From Candidatus Methanoplasma cognatum (GTDB taxonomy: Archaea > Thermoplasmatota > Thermoplasmata > Methanomassiliicoccales > Methanomethylophilaceae), in contig WRLM01000003.1 in the NCBI GenBank assembly GCA_009777615.1, forward strand, positions 124,001-188,000: DNA of 64,000 bases. The letters run 5' to 3'. A program made the translations under genes and the position numbers. Below are positions 41,717 through 50,181 of this stretch, in pieces. The first letter of the stretch is position 1. Each line of letters begins with the position of its first letter. The notes below the pieces were generated by a model. The model saw only the letters and a program-made list of their open reading frames with translations. It had not been told where the DNA came from and did not search any database.

Positions 41717-42919
41717 TCATCTGCTGTGTCTTATCATGAACTTTTCGAGCTTATCATAGGCCTCTTCCAGGGCCTTCATGGGGGGGAGAAGTATCGTCCT
41801 GAAATGACCTTGTCCGAACTCTTCGGAGAACCCGGAGCCGTGAACCAATACCACGCCCTCCTCATTGATCAGGTTGATGACGAAATCCTTATCCGTCTTC
41901 CAATCGAACAGGTCTACCTTCGGGAACATGTAGAACGCACCCTTTGCCTTGTTAGTGGTTATCCCTGGGATCTCATTCAGTCTTTTGTGTGAGAAATCCC
42001 CTCTTTCCTTCAGCTTCCGGTTCATCTCTATGATATAATCCTGAGGCCCCTGAAGGGATGCGCGCGCCGCCTCCTGGCATGGAACGTTTGCACAGATCCT
42101 TGTGCGGAATTGCTTCATCATCCCTTCCCTGATCTCATCCATGAAATCGCCCTCGTACATGAAGTAGCAGTACCCTTCCCGCCATCCAGGCATCAGGTTC
42201 ACTTTCGAGAAGCCGTTGAAGATTATCCTCGGGACGTCCGACGGCAGCCTTGATGCCGAGAAGTAATCCCCTTCGAACACCAGTTTATCATATATCTCAT
42301 CGGAGATCAGTGGTATCCCGTATTCAGCGGCAACATCTCCCACTTCTCGGATTGTCTTCTCGTCATATACTGCGGAAGTGGGGTTGTTGGGGTTTATCAC
42401 AACGATCGCCCTTGTCCTGTCGGATATCTTCTTGCGGATCATGTCCACATCCAACTTCCAGTCCTCTTCCTCAATTTGTCTGTATGATACGGTATTGCCG
42501 CCGTAGAATCCAATATACTGGGCATATGAGGGATAGCCAGGGCCCGGAAGGAGGACCTCGTCACCCGGCTCCAGGATGGTCGCCATAAGGACGTTGATCC
42601 CTTCGCTGACCCCGCTTGTCACGTAGACGTTGTCCGAATCTATCTTCGTACCGTGTTTTTCGAACTCCCTCTTCACTATCGCTTCTCTGAGGGATATGTT
42701 CCCCTGAGAGTCACCATAGCCGTTATCGGTATTATCGACTGCGCTCCTCAGCGCGGATTTGAAATATTCAGGCGTCTCAAAATCCCATTTGTTAGGGTCG
42801 CCGATGTTGAAGCTGTAAAGCTTCATGCCTCTCTTGGCGGCGGCTGCGGCCGGGACTGTTACCTCGCGGATCGCGTAGTCCATTGCCATTGCCCTGTTCG
42901 AAGCTTTCATCTTCTTCAT
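41717..42919 (-). CDS. Class I/II pyridoxal-phosphate aminotransferase
   Basis: A 400-residue aminotransferase of fold type I, close to the alanine/aspartate transaminase group. Conserved elements: NIGDPNKWDFETP, YGDSQGNISLREAI, TSGVSEGINVLMATI, LLPGPGYPSY, NPNNPTSAVYDEKTI, DEIYDKLVF and the cofactor lysine in NGFSKVNLMPGWREGY. The C-terminal GSGFSEEFGQGHFR carries the carboxylate-binding Arg. It could transaminate the branched 2-oxoacids made by the Vor enzyme, though alanine is also possible. A TATA box (CTATTTAAATAAG on the minus strand, about 42953-42965) precedes the start, with a short leader. Confidence 0.92.
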   Translation of the reverse strand: MKKMKASNRAMAMDYAIREVTVPAAAAAKRGMKLYSFNIGDPNKWDFETPEYFKSALRSAVDNTDNGYGDSQGNISLREAIVKREFEKHGTKIDSDNVYVTSGVSEGINVLMATILEPGDEVLLPGPGYPSYAQYIGFYGGNTVSYRQIEEEDWKLDVDMIRKKISDRTRAIVVINPNNPTSAVYDEKTIREVGDVAAEYGIPLISDEIYDKLVFEGDYFSASRLPSDVPRIIFNGFSKVNLMPGWREGYCYFMYEGDFMDEIREGMMKQFRTRICANVPCQEAARASLQGPQDYIIEMNRKLKERGDFSHKRLNEIPGITTNKAKGAFYMFPKVDLFDWKTDKDFVINLINEEGVVLVHGSGFSEEFGQGHFRTILLPPMKALEEAYDKLEKFMIRHSR

Positions 42920-43223
42920 CTTGGTATCACCGGGCTCGACACGTTGGTTTACTTATTTAAATAGTAGCGCGTGCAGATATCTTCTGGTCTCCCTCTCTCT
43001 TACCCCGCACGGCCTGGTGTTCCGGACAGGAGATAAAATAAAATCCAGGAAACAGATTCCAGCATGACGATCCCGCTAAAAAAACACGGCGGACGGCTGA
43101 TCCGCCCCTGCGCGGAAGGCTTTGGGATAAGAAGGATGCGCCTTCGGAAGAAAAAGAGGTGAAATAATAACAGAAAAAAACATTTCTGAGACGGAGGAGA
43201 AAGGATCCTCGTCCGGCAAACCG

Positions 43224-43646
43224 ATGACGATGAAGGTCCACGGATCGTTCCCAAGCGCGATGGGGTACAGCATTGAGGCTTCCGTTTCAAGACCCGTCGA
43301 CCTAAAAAAGCTTAAACCATTCGCACGCGCGATAGCATGGTTCGTGGAATTGGATGAGGATAAGAACACGCTTGCGGCGGACCTCGTCACCTTCAGCGGC
43401 GACGGTTCCATAGTCTCGATGGCATATGTCGAGAAGGATGCCGCCTCGCGCATCGGCGAGGCTCTCCAGCTTATAGCGCGTGCCGAGCAGTGCACTGGCT
43501 GTGGCCTCTGCGCGGAAAGATGCCAGGCAGGCGCACTTTACATGAAAGACGGAAAGGTGGAGATCCACGAAGACGAATGCATATTCTGTAAGGACTGTTT
43601 CGGCCCGTGTCCCGGAGTGATTATTGAGCCGGATGACTCGGCCTAA
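43224..43646 (+). CDS. 4Fe-4S ferredoxin-domain protein
   Basis: A 140-residue protein whose last 50 residues form a bacterial-type double cluster ferredoxin: CTGCGLCAERCQAGAL and a variant second site CIFCKDCFGPCPGV. The first 85 residues are a separate domain of unknown type (VHGSFPSAMGYSIEAS...). It probably shuttles electrons. ATG 43224 has no ribosome-binding site at normal distance. The frame stays open back to 43131, encodes a plausible charged segment, and has GAGGTGA just before an in-frame ATA-ATA, so the true start is uncertain. Further upstream (42920-43160) only a possible TATA box (GATAAAATAAAAT, about 43030) is seen. Confidence 0.75.
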   Translation: MTMKVHGSFPSAMGYSIEASVSRPVDLKKLKPFARAIAWFVELDEDKNTLAADLVTFSGDGSIVSMAYVEKDAASRIGEALQLIARAEQCTGCGLCAERCQAGALYMKDGKVEIHEDECIFCKDCFGPCPGVIIEPDDSA

Positions 43647-43722
43647 CGCAGCCCCTCTCTCGTTCGGCGCGGAGCTTTGGCGGCGCCCTTTGTGTTTCAG
43701 CCGTTTTGAAACCCTTTCCTCT

Positions 43723-43750
43723 GAATAGATTATTAACTGTTAGTCTATTC
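43723..43750 (+). promoter_or_regulatory. Inverted repeat over the cysE promoter, candidate operator
   Basis: GAATAGA (43723-43729) and TCTATTC (43744-43750) are perfect inverted arms whose centres are 21 bp apart, two turns of the helix. Similarity extends a few bases inwards (TTA/TAG). The TATA-like GATTATTAAC lies between and over the left arm, and the ATG is 11 bp beyond the right arm. A dimeric repressor bound here would block TBP and the start site. Confidence 0.5.
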
Positions 43751-43761
43751 TATCTACCATC

Positions 43762-44409
43762 ATGATGAAAATAGATCCCGGCGACCTAGCCGCCGTCATG
43801 GAGCTGGACCCAGCCATAATTGACGAAGAAGATGCAATAAAATTCCACACGGGGCTCCTCGCCGTCACTATGTACAGGAAAAGCCATAAGCTTTGGGTGG
43901 AAGGAAATGTCAAAAAGGCCAGAAAGATCAACTTCAAAGCGCACAGGATCACCGGCTGCGACATACACCCCGGAGCCGCCATCGGAAAGAGGTTCTTCGT
44001 CGATCATGCCACAGGAGTGGTCATCGGGGAGACGGCGATCATAGGCGATGATGTCACCATATATCAGGGGGTCACTTTAGGCGGTGTCTCTTTCGAGAAA
44101 GGCAAAAGGCATCCGACAGTCGGAGACCGTGTCGTCATCGGAGCAAACGCGACCGTTCTTGGGGACATCGTTATCGGCAACGATGTAAGGATCGGCGCGG
44201 GGTCCGTTGTCCTGAAGAATGTTCCCGACAACAGTACGGTGATCGGCATTCCGGGCCGAGTAGTAGAGAGGGACGGCGTCAAAATAGAGAAAAAGGAAGT
44301 GCTCAGGCACAATGACATTCCCGATTGCTTCATGGATGAGATAACCAAACTCCGGTCAGAAATGGACGAGCTTAAGGCCATGATCGAAAAGAAAGGCGAC
44401 GCACAGTGA
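43762..44409 (+). CDS. cysE: Serine O-acetyltransferase
   Basis: Makes O-acetylserine from serine and acetyl-CoA, the first step to cysteine. The 215 residues have the left-handed beta-helix built on hexapeptide repeats (IHPGAAIGKRFFVDHATGVVIGETAIIGDDVTIYQGVTLGG is the family signature region, with the catalytic DH pair in FVDHATG). The C-terminal coiled segment (about 185-215) replaces the longer tail of enteric CysE. The short N-terminus (about 60 residues before the helix) marks the EpsC-like class. The cysS gene follows one base after its stop. An inverted repeat overlaps the promoter. Confidence 0.92.
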   Translation: MMKIDPGDLAAVMELDPAIIDEEDAIKFHTGLLAVTMYRKSHKLWVEGNVKKARKINFKAHRITGCDIHPGAAIGKRFFVDHATGVVIGETAIIGDDVTIYQGVTLGGVSFEKGKRHPTVGDRVVIGANATVLGDIVIGNDVRIGAGSVVLKNVPDNSTVIGIPGRVVERDGVKIEKKEVLRHNDIPDCFMDEITKLRSEMDELKAMIEKKGDAQ

Positions 44410-44410
44410 T

Positions 44411-45820
44411 ATGATGTCTCTGACAGTCTACAACAGCCTTACCAAAAAGAAGGAGGAATTCGTCCCCAACGAGCACGGAAAGGTCAAGCTCTATGTATGC
44501 GGCGTCACGGTCTACGACGACATTCACATGGGTCATGCCAGAAGCATGACGGTGTTTGACACATTGGTGAGATATCTCAGATACATAGGATACGAAGTGA
44601 CGCATGTCACGAATTTCACCGATGTCGACGATAAGATAATCAACAAGGCCAATGAAGAAGGGATCGATCCGCTCGAACTTTCCGCGAGATACATCGATCG
44701 GTACTTCGAGGACGCCGACTGCCTCGGCATAAAGAGGGCCGACATGTACCCAAAAGCAAGCGAGAACATGGACGCCATTATAGAAATGATAGAGGAGATC
44801 ATCGCCAACGGGTTCGCATATCCCACCCTGGACGGCAGCGTCTATTTTGAAGTGAGGAAGGTAAAGGATTACGGAAAACTCTCCAACCAAAAGCTTGAGA
44901 ATATGGAATCGTCGGGCAGAGTCGTGCTTGACGAGCAGAAGAAGGACCCGATGGACTTTGCCGTCTGGAAGGGCGCTAAGCCGGGAGAATGCTCATGGGA
45001 CTCGCCCTGGGGAAAAGGGAGGCCCGGCTGGCACATTGAATGCTCGGCTATGATAAGGCGCCATCTCGGAAACAAGATAGACATCCACGGAGGGGGCAGC
45101 GACCTGATCTTCCCCCATCACGAGAACGAGATCATACAGACCGAGGCCGTCACGCATGACGTGCCCGCCAAATATTGGATGCACAACGGCATGCTTCAGG
45201 TCAAGGATGAGAAGATGTCCAAATCGCTGAAGAACTTCTTCCGGGTCCGCGACGTGACAGAGAAGTTCGACGGCAACACAATAAGGTTCTATTTCCTCAA
45301 CACCCACTACGGCAGCCCCCTGACGTACGGAGAGGACATGCTGATCGAAGCGAAGACGGCTCTCAGAAGGCTCAAGAACAATTATGCCGAGCTTTCGGAT
45401 TACGCTGAAAGCGGCCCGGACGAGGAAGATGACAGGTGCGATATCATAGAAGGCACCAGATACAGGTTCTTTGAAGCGATGAACGACGACCTGAACACAG
45501 GCGCCGCAATAGAGGAACTATTCCAGCTGGCACATTCCACGAACAAAATGATGGCGGATCGGTCGCTTTCCAAAAAGACTGCCGGAAAGATACTTAATAT
45601 GATAGACGAGTTCAACACGGTGCTCGGAATACTTCCGGGAGAGGATGATATGAAGGTTGACGAGACGGCGGATGCCGTGATGGATGTTCTTATAGAGCTC
45701 CGCAAAGAGCTCAGGGCAAGGAAGCAATACGACCTTGCGGATATGATAAGGGCCAAGTTGGCGGAAGCGGGGATCACCTTGGAAGACACCGCAGATGGTA
45801 TGAAATGGAAGAAGATCTGA
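44411..45820 (+). CDS. cysS: Cysteinyl-tRNA synthetase
   Basis: Charges tRNA-Cys with cysteine. The 469 residues have the class I motifs HMGHAR (HIGH, around residue 39) and EKMSKSL (KMSKS, around 269). Zinc ligands are also visible: Cys in VCGVTVYDD, Cys in IECSA, and the His/Glu in PHHENEI. Length is typical. The C-terminal helical anticodon-binding domain is complete. Being the second gene of a cysE-cysS unit, it couples cysteine synthesis to use, which suggests this organism charges Cys directly and not only by the SepRS/SepCysS route. A 16-bp overlap leads into the radical SAM gene. Confidence 0.95.
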   Translation: MMSLTVYNSLTKKKEEFVPNEHGKVKLYVCGVTVYDDIHMGHARSMTVFDTLVRYLRYIGYEVTHVTNFTDVDDKIINKANEEGIDPLELSARYIDRYFEDADCLGIKRADMYPKASENMDAIIEMIEEIIANGFAYPTLDGSVYFEVRKVKDYGKLSNQKLENMESSGRVVLDEQKKDPMDFAVWKGAKPGECSWDSPWGKGRPGWHIECSAMIRRHLGNKIDIHGGGSDLIFPHHENEIIQTEAVTHDVPAKYWMHNGMLQVKDEKMSKSLKNFFRVRDVTEKFDGNTIRFYFLNTHYGSPLTYGEDMLIEAKTALRRLKNNYAELSDYAESGPDEEDDRCDIIEGTRYRFFEAMNDDLNTGAAIEELFQLAHSTNKMMADRSLSKKTAGKILNMIDEFNTVLGILPGEDDMKVDETADAVMDVLIELRKELRARKQYDLADMIRAKLAEAGITLEDTADGMKWKKI

Positions 45821-46836
45821 ATGTGAGGAAAAAGGCCGAGCTCACACTCGGAGGAGGCGTCAGGCTTCCGGAGGGTTTCGTTTTCCCGTACAGGATATCG
45901 ACGTCCACAGCCGGACCCGGGGCCGGTTCCGCGTCTGCTGTGTTCTCTTTCGGAGGGCACAGAGTAAAAAAAGGCATATCCTACGGATCGGGAGAGTTCG
46001 AACTTGAGGAGAACGACGGCAGGCTTTTCATAAGGAGAGGCGGAGCGTCGTTCCTCGAAGATGTGAAGATAGAGCCTGTCGTGTTCCATTGTCCGGAACA
46101 GGCGTTCTTCAATCTCGACCCTAGGTGCATCTACAACTGCGCGTTCTGCGTGTCCCCGAAGCTGGACAAAGGCCTTGACAAAAGACTTTCCTGCGATGAC
46201 ATGGTAAAAAAGACCAAAGAAGCCGCCTGCGAACAGAAGATCATATCGATCGCCCTGACAAGCGGCGTCGTGGGAAGCGTCGATAAGACTGTTGAAAAGT
46301 TCGCGTCATGTGTCACGAAATTCAGAAAGGAGTTCCCTGAACTCCCCATCGGCATTGAGCCGTATGTTTCAAAGAAAGAGCATGTCAGATTGTTGAAGGA
46401 TGCGGGAGCGACCGAGATCAAACTCAATATCCAGTCTCCGAACGAAACGATATTCAAAAAGGTCTGTCCGGACCTCGACCGCGGCAACATCATCGAGATG
46501 CTCCTGTATTCGGTCGACGTCTTCGGCGCAGGCAAGGTCACGTCCAACATGATATTCGGCATGGGGGAGACCGACGAGGAGATCGAGGAGATGACGGAGT
46601 TCCTTTGTTCAAAAGGTATAATACCTACTCTGAGGGCGCTGCATATCAACCCTTTGAACCGCGGTCCGCTGACGGCTGCGATCGGCGCACAGCCGCCGGC
46701 GGAAGCGGCCAGAGCGATCAAACTCGCAAAGATGCAGAAAGAAAAACTCAGGGCGCATGGGCTTGACACAAGAAGCTGCCGCACGATGTGCCTGGAATGC
46801 ACTTGCTGCGATATCGTGCCTTTCAGAGACCTTTGA
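45805..46836 (+). CDS. Radical SAM protein, unknown reaction
   Basis: A 343-residue radical SAM enzyme. After an unusual 100-residue N-terminal beta-rich region, the cluster motif CIYNCAFC (CX3CX2C) sits at about residues 108-115. Then come the SAM-binding barrel elements (LTSGVVGS, GIEPYVSKKE, IKLNIQSPNE, NMIFGMGETDEE). A second cysteine group (CRTMCLECTCCDIV) near the C-terminus may bind a further cluster or metal. The layout recalls biotin-synthase-like or methanogen-specific radical SAM proteins; the substrate is unknown. It overlaps cysS by 16 bp and the convergent TtuA gene by 14 bp. Confidence 0.85.
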   Translation: MEEDLNVRKKAELTLGGGVRLPEGFVFPYRISTSTAGPGAGSASAVFSFGGHRVKKGISYGSGEFELEENDGRLFIRRGGASFLEDVKIEPVVFHCPEQAFFNLDPRCIYNCAFCVSPKLDKGLDKRLSCDDMVKKTKEAACEQKIISIALTSGVVGSVDKTVEKFASCVTKFRKEFPELPIGIEPYVSKKEHVRLLKDAGATEIKLNIQSPNETIFKKVCPDLDRGNIIEMLLYSVDVFGAGKVTSNMIFGMGETDEEIEEMTEFLCSKGIIPTLRALHINPLNRGPLTAAIGAQPPAEAARAIKLAKMQKEKLRAHGLDTRSCRTMCLECTCCDIVPFRDL

Positions 46837-47743
46837 TCCTTTCCTCAAGCGATGACCGGAGTTCGCATGCTTTGCACATCTCTCCGAGCGTGGGTTCGCC
46901 GCATGCGCACATGTGCAGACCTGACGGCCGGATGTGATCAGCGAGCATAGGCCTCAGCGAGTCATACGAGGCAAGGATGCTGAACTTTGACCCGGGCGAT
47001 CTGTCCTCCAGCTGATCCACCACGTCCCTGTACTGGTTCCTGAGCGCTTCTTTGTAATACGGGCACTCCCCGTCCCAGAACGGTATCCCGGAAACGATGG
47101 CGTAGAGAAGTGACTCCTTCTCCGGTATCAGCCTGAGAGGGTGGAATCTGGGTATGAGTCCTGGCTGTATCTTTGTGTGAGGGCCGAGCCTTGCGAGGCG
47201 TTCCACATCGCCCCTCACAAAATTCATCATTATGGATTGAGCCATATCGTCAAGATTGTGCCCGGTGGCAAGGTACTTGGCGCCCGCCGAACGTGCCTGG
47301 TCGTTCATGAGCTTCCTCCTGAAGACCCCGCAGTAGGTGCAGGGGCTGTTATCTTCCGTCACGGAAGCGATCCTGTCCATCTCCATGCCCATCTCGGAGA
47401 AGGATCTGACGTAAAGGGGGATCCCGCGGTCTTTGCAGAAATCCCTTACGATATCCAGACTCGGCGGCCTGTAGCCCTCGATCCCCTCATCAATGGATAT
47501 GGCGCAAAGCGAGACGTCCTTCCTTTCCCCGAAAACTTCGTCGAGAATGTGGAGGGTCACCATACTGTCCTTCCCTCCCGAAACCGCTACCGCGATAGTA
47601 TCTCCAGAGTTGACGCTGATCTGCTTCCGGATCTCCTTCTTCACCCTTTTTTCCACATATGATCTGAAATGTTCGTCGCAGAGATGGGTCCCGTTGTATC
47701 TTATCAGGGTGACGGCTTCGCGGGAACATTGATCGCATCTCAT
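46823..47743 (-). CDS. TtuA/Ncs6-type tRNA 2-thiolation enzyme
   Basis: Adds sulfur to tRNA uridine (or ribothymidine 54), using ATP. The 306 residues show an N-terminal zinc finger (MRCDQC and CDEHF), the PP-loop VAVSGGKDSMVTL, the Fe-S cluster cysteines CTYC and the distal one in WDGECPYY, the substrate loop LATGHNLDD, and a C-terminal zinc finger (CACGEP, CKAC). That is the TtuA/CTU1 arrangement. I start at ATG 47743, four bases after the Orc1 stop; the frame open further upstream lies within orc1. The ThiS-like protein at 37115 could be its sulfur donor, which is inference. Confidence 0.9.
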   Translation of the reverse strand: MRCDQCSREAVTLIRYNGTHLCDEHFRSYVEKRVKKEIRKQISVNSGDTIAVAVSGGKDSMVTLHILDEVFGERKDVSLCAISIDEGIEGYRPPSLDIVRDFCKDRGIPLYVRSFSEMGMEMDRIASVTEDNSPCTYCGVFRRKLMNDQARSAGAKYLATGHNLDDMAQSIMMNFVRGDVERLARLGPHTKIQPGLIPRFHPLRLIPEKESLLYAIVSGIPFWDGECPYYKEALRNQYRDVVDQLEDRSPGSKFSILASYDSLRPMLADHIRPSGLHMCACGEPTLGEMCKACELRSSLEERIKGL

Positions 47744-47747
47744 CGTA

Positions 47748-48935
47748 TCAAAACTCGAAGTCATTGTTTGAGGTGGGGGAGTCCAGCATATATTCCAATT
47801 TCTTGGCCAGTTCTTTAGGCGGGATGTCGGGTATCGAGATGTACGTGACCCTTCCCCCTTCGTCCTCACTCTTGACGAAAGTGTCCAGAAGGTTCATCTT
47901 TTCCATGCTCTGAACATATGTCCAGAACTGAGTGTGCTTCCTGGCGGTCTCTCCGTATTCCTCGCAGACGACCGCATAGGTCTTCTCCGCCCGTGTGATG
48001 CTGATGTACGGGTCGCCTTTGATGGCGCGGGCTATGGCCAGAAGCGCCAGCTTCCGTTTCTTGTCAAGGCTGGCCAGCTTATCTTCCGAAACATTACTGT
48101 AGATCATCGCGTTCGCTGACCTTATGTCATCCGCGGTCAGTCTGCCATCCGCTCTTTCCTCCGCGATCGTCGCCGCTGTCTCAAGCATCTCTATGACCAA
48201 ACGCGCATCGCCGTATCCCTTCCCGATGTCAGCAAGAAGATCGATGACGTCGTCATCCATGACATCCGGCAGCAGGGCCTCGTCCGCCCTTGCCTTCACT
48301 ATGTCCTTGAGTTCACTCTTTGTATATCTTTCGAACCTTACGGTGTTTGCCCTTTTGAAGCTGGACATTGACGCCTTGTCAAGCATCTCAGATACCTGCT
48401 CCTGCGAGATCATTATGGTGGATAGGGATGAGCCCCCTTGCAGCTCCTCGGTGAACCTCGACATCTGATATATCAGGTCCTTGCTGTTGCTTTTAAGAAG
48501 CATATCCGCCTCGTCCAGAACGACCAGGAACGGCCTTGATCCCGATTCTATGTGTTTTTTGAGGGACCGCAGCATCTCATCGGCGGAGAACCCTCTGTCA
48601 GGGAATCCCGGATCGAAGTGACGGACCATCTGGAGGATCACTCCGTGCTCGCTGTTCCTCATCCTGCAGTTGATGAAAATATGATCCATCAGCTTGTTGC
48701 TGCCTGCGCAATGCTTCCGCATATCTTCGCAGAATCTTTTTGCGGTGGCTGTCTTTCCCGTACCTACACTTCCCGTCAGGAATGCCGAACAAGACAGACC
48801 GTCGGATATCATCGGCTTGAAAAGCGTTTCCAAGCGGCGCATCTGCTCCTCTCTGTGGACAAGCTTTTCTGGAACATACTCAAATGACAGCTTCTTCCTG
48901 TCCTTGATCACCACAGAGGATCTTTCGAACATCAT
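47748..48935 (-). CDS. Orc1/Cdc6 family replication initiator
   Basis: Origin-binding AAA+ protein. The 395 residues start MMFERSSVVIKDR and contain Walker A (LTGSVGTGKTATAKRF), Walker B (FLVVLDEADML), sensor 1 region (STIMISQEQV) and sensor 2 (GYGDARLVIEMLE), then a C-terminal winged helix (from about 295). The ATG overlaps the NIF3 stop (TGATG), so it is the middle gene of a NIF3-orc1-ttuA unit. Archaeal origins usually lie beside an orc1 gene; here there is no intergenic space around it, and I saw no origin-like repeats in the nearest gap (49898-50181). Confidence 0.92.
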   Translation of the reverse strand: MMFERSSVVIKDRKKLSFEYVPEKLVHREEQMRRLETLFKPMISDGLSCSAFLTGSVGTGKTATAKRFCEDMRKHCAGSNKLMDHIFINCRMRNSEHGVILQMVRHFDPGFPDRGFSADEMLRSLKKHIESGSRPFLVVLDEADMLLKSNSKDLIYQMSRFTEELQGGSSLSTIMISQEQVSEMLDKASMSSFKRANTVRFERYTKSELKDIVKARADEALLPDVMDDDVIDLLADIGKGYGDARLVIEMLETAATIAEERADGRLTADDIRSANAMIYSNVSEDKLASLDKKRKLALLAIARAIKGDPYISITRAEKTYAVVCEEYGETARKHTQFWTYVQSMEKMNLLDTFVKSEDEGGRVTYISIPDIPPKELAKKLEYMLDSPTSNNDFEF

Positions 48936-49897
48936 CAATTCCTGCTGAATCTCATGAACCCTGAGCAGCCGAACACTTCGATGCCCTTTTGCTCCCACAC
49001 GTCGCATATTCTGTTTATTCCTAATGAATCGGACGCCATGTGACCGGAAATGATCATGTTGATGTTATGTTTCTTTGCTTCTTCCAGATGATTCTCTGGA
49101 AAATGCATTCCCACAACCGTCCCTACTCCTGCTGCCGCAAGCTTCTCGTATATCTCCTTAGGGCCGGATGTCCCGCCGGTCATCTTCGCTATTATCTTTC
49201 CGCAGCGGTTCTTCTTACCGCCGGCCATTATCTTGGGCGGGTCGTTGTATCTTGAGGCCTGTTTGAACTCAGGTTCTTTCATAAGTATGTCGATCACATC
49301 CTCCAGATACTTCGGCTGGCTCTTCTCGATAAGATCTTCCAAATAAAGCTGCACCATGTTGTCAGCCGGCGAATGTATGTTGAACATAAGCATACCCATG
49401 AGTCTTGCGGCGTCCACCGACTGGTTGTAATTGGAACCCATCACATTCCTTGATACTTCGTCCATTCTCGCCCTTATGAGGCCCTCTGAGATGTTTATCG
49501 GAATGCCGACGTCGTGGAACATGTCTGTCTGCATCCACATTACCTCCGGGAATGGGGTCTTCGACACGCCCACCGGATGGTGTGCGACGACCGCCGAGAC
49601 CTTCTGGCCCTTCTCTTTGAGACGGTCTGCCAGCATTATCTCCCCTGTCCCGATGTCTATGCCCCACATGAACCTCTCCGCTTCCGCCTCTTTCGCAAGG
49701 TCTTCGCCCCACGAGAACCTGGAGTCCGCGTAAGGGTTCCAGAGTCTTTCCTGGTCGAAAAACTCCTTCTTTTCGTCAGAGAGTTTCTCATATTCCTCTT
49801 TGGCATTTTTGAGAGCGAGGTCTATCTCTTCCTTGGGCCTGGGATCATTTTTGATGCCTGTTTCTATCGCCAGTTTATAGGCGTCGTAGATCTTCAT
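48935..49897 (-). CDS. NIF3-like metal-binding protein
   Basis: A 320-residue member of the NIF3 (NGG1-interacting factor 3, YbgI/DUF34) family, which binds two metal ions. It has the VVAHHPVG motif in the N-terminal half and ISGHMASDSLGINRI near the C-terminus, the usual metal-ligand positions. An insert of about 100 residues lies between the two halves. The family's reaction is still debated; a cofactor- or nucleotide-related hydrolase role is often suggested. I chose ATG 49897 because a TATA box (TTAATTATAACC on the minus strand, about 49918-49930) sits 27 nt upstream, predicting a leaderless mRNA. The longer frame to 49984 would contain that box. Confidence 0.87.
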   Translation of the reverse strand: MKIYDAYKLAIETGIKNDPRPKEEIDLALKNAKEEYEKLSDEKKEFFDQERLWNPYADSRFSWGEDLAKEAEAERFMWGIDIGTGEIMLADRLKEKGQKVSAVVAHHPVGVSKTPFPEVMWMQTDMFHDVGIPINISEGLIRARMDEVSRNVMGSNYNQSVDAARLMGMLMFNIHSPADNMVQLYLEDLIEKSQPKYLEDVIDILMKEPEFKQASRYNDPPKIMAGGKKNRCGKIIAKMTGGTSGPKEIYEKLAAAGVGTVVGMHFPENHLEEAKKHNINMIISGHMASDSLGINRICDVWEQKGIEVFGCSGFMRFSRN

Positions 49898-50181
49898 ATG
49901 TTTAATGATAGAACGCGGGTTATAATTAACCTTGCCAAGCGCGGCATCTTTTGTCTGAGCATATTGCGTGAGGATCATGGGCATATGCCGCTCAGAAGGT
50001 TTTTGATGGCGCTTGCCCCGTTTACGATGGCGGTATAGCCTTCTGCGCCATACTTTTCCGTATTCGTCCTTTGACCCGCAGCGGCCGCCGCTGGTCCGTA
50101 CGGCGCCGGGAGATATAGGCGATATAGTTAATATCTGTTCAAAATACGACCTAATAAATACCGCGCCAGGAATCTTCTGTT

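Noticed and set aside
49898-50181. Replication origin beside orc1
   Set aside because: No repeated ORB-like element or A/T-rich unwinding region was seen; the A/T-rich parts are accounted for by two TATA boxes.
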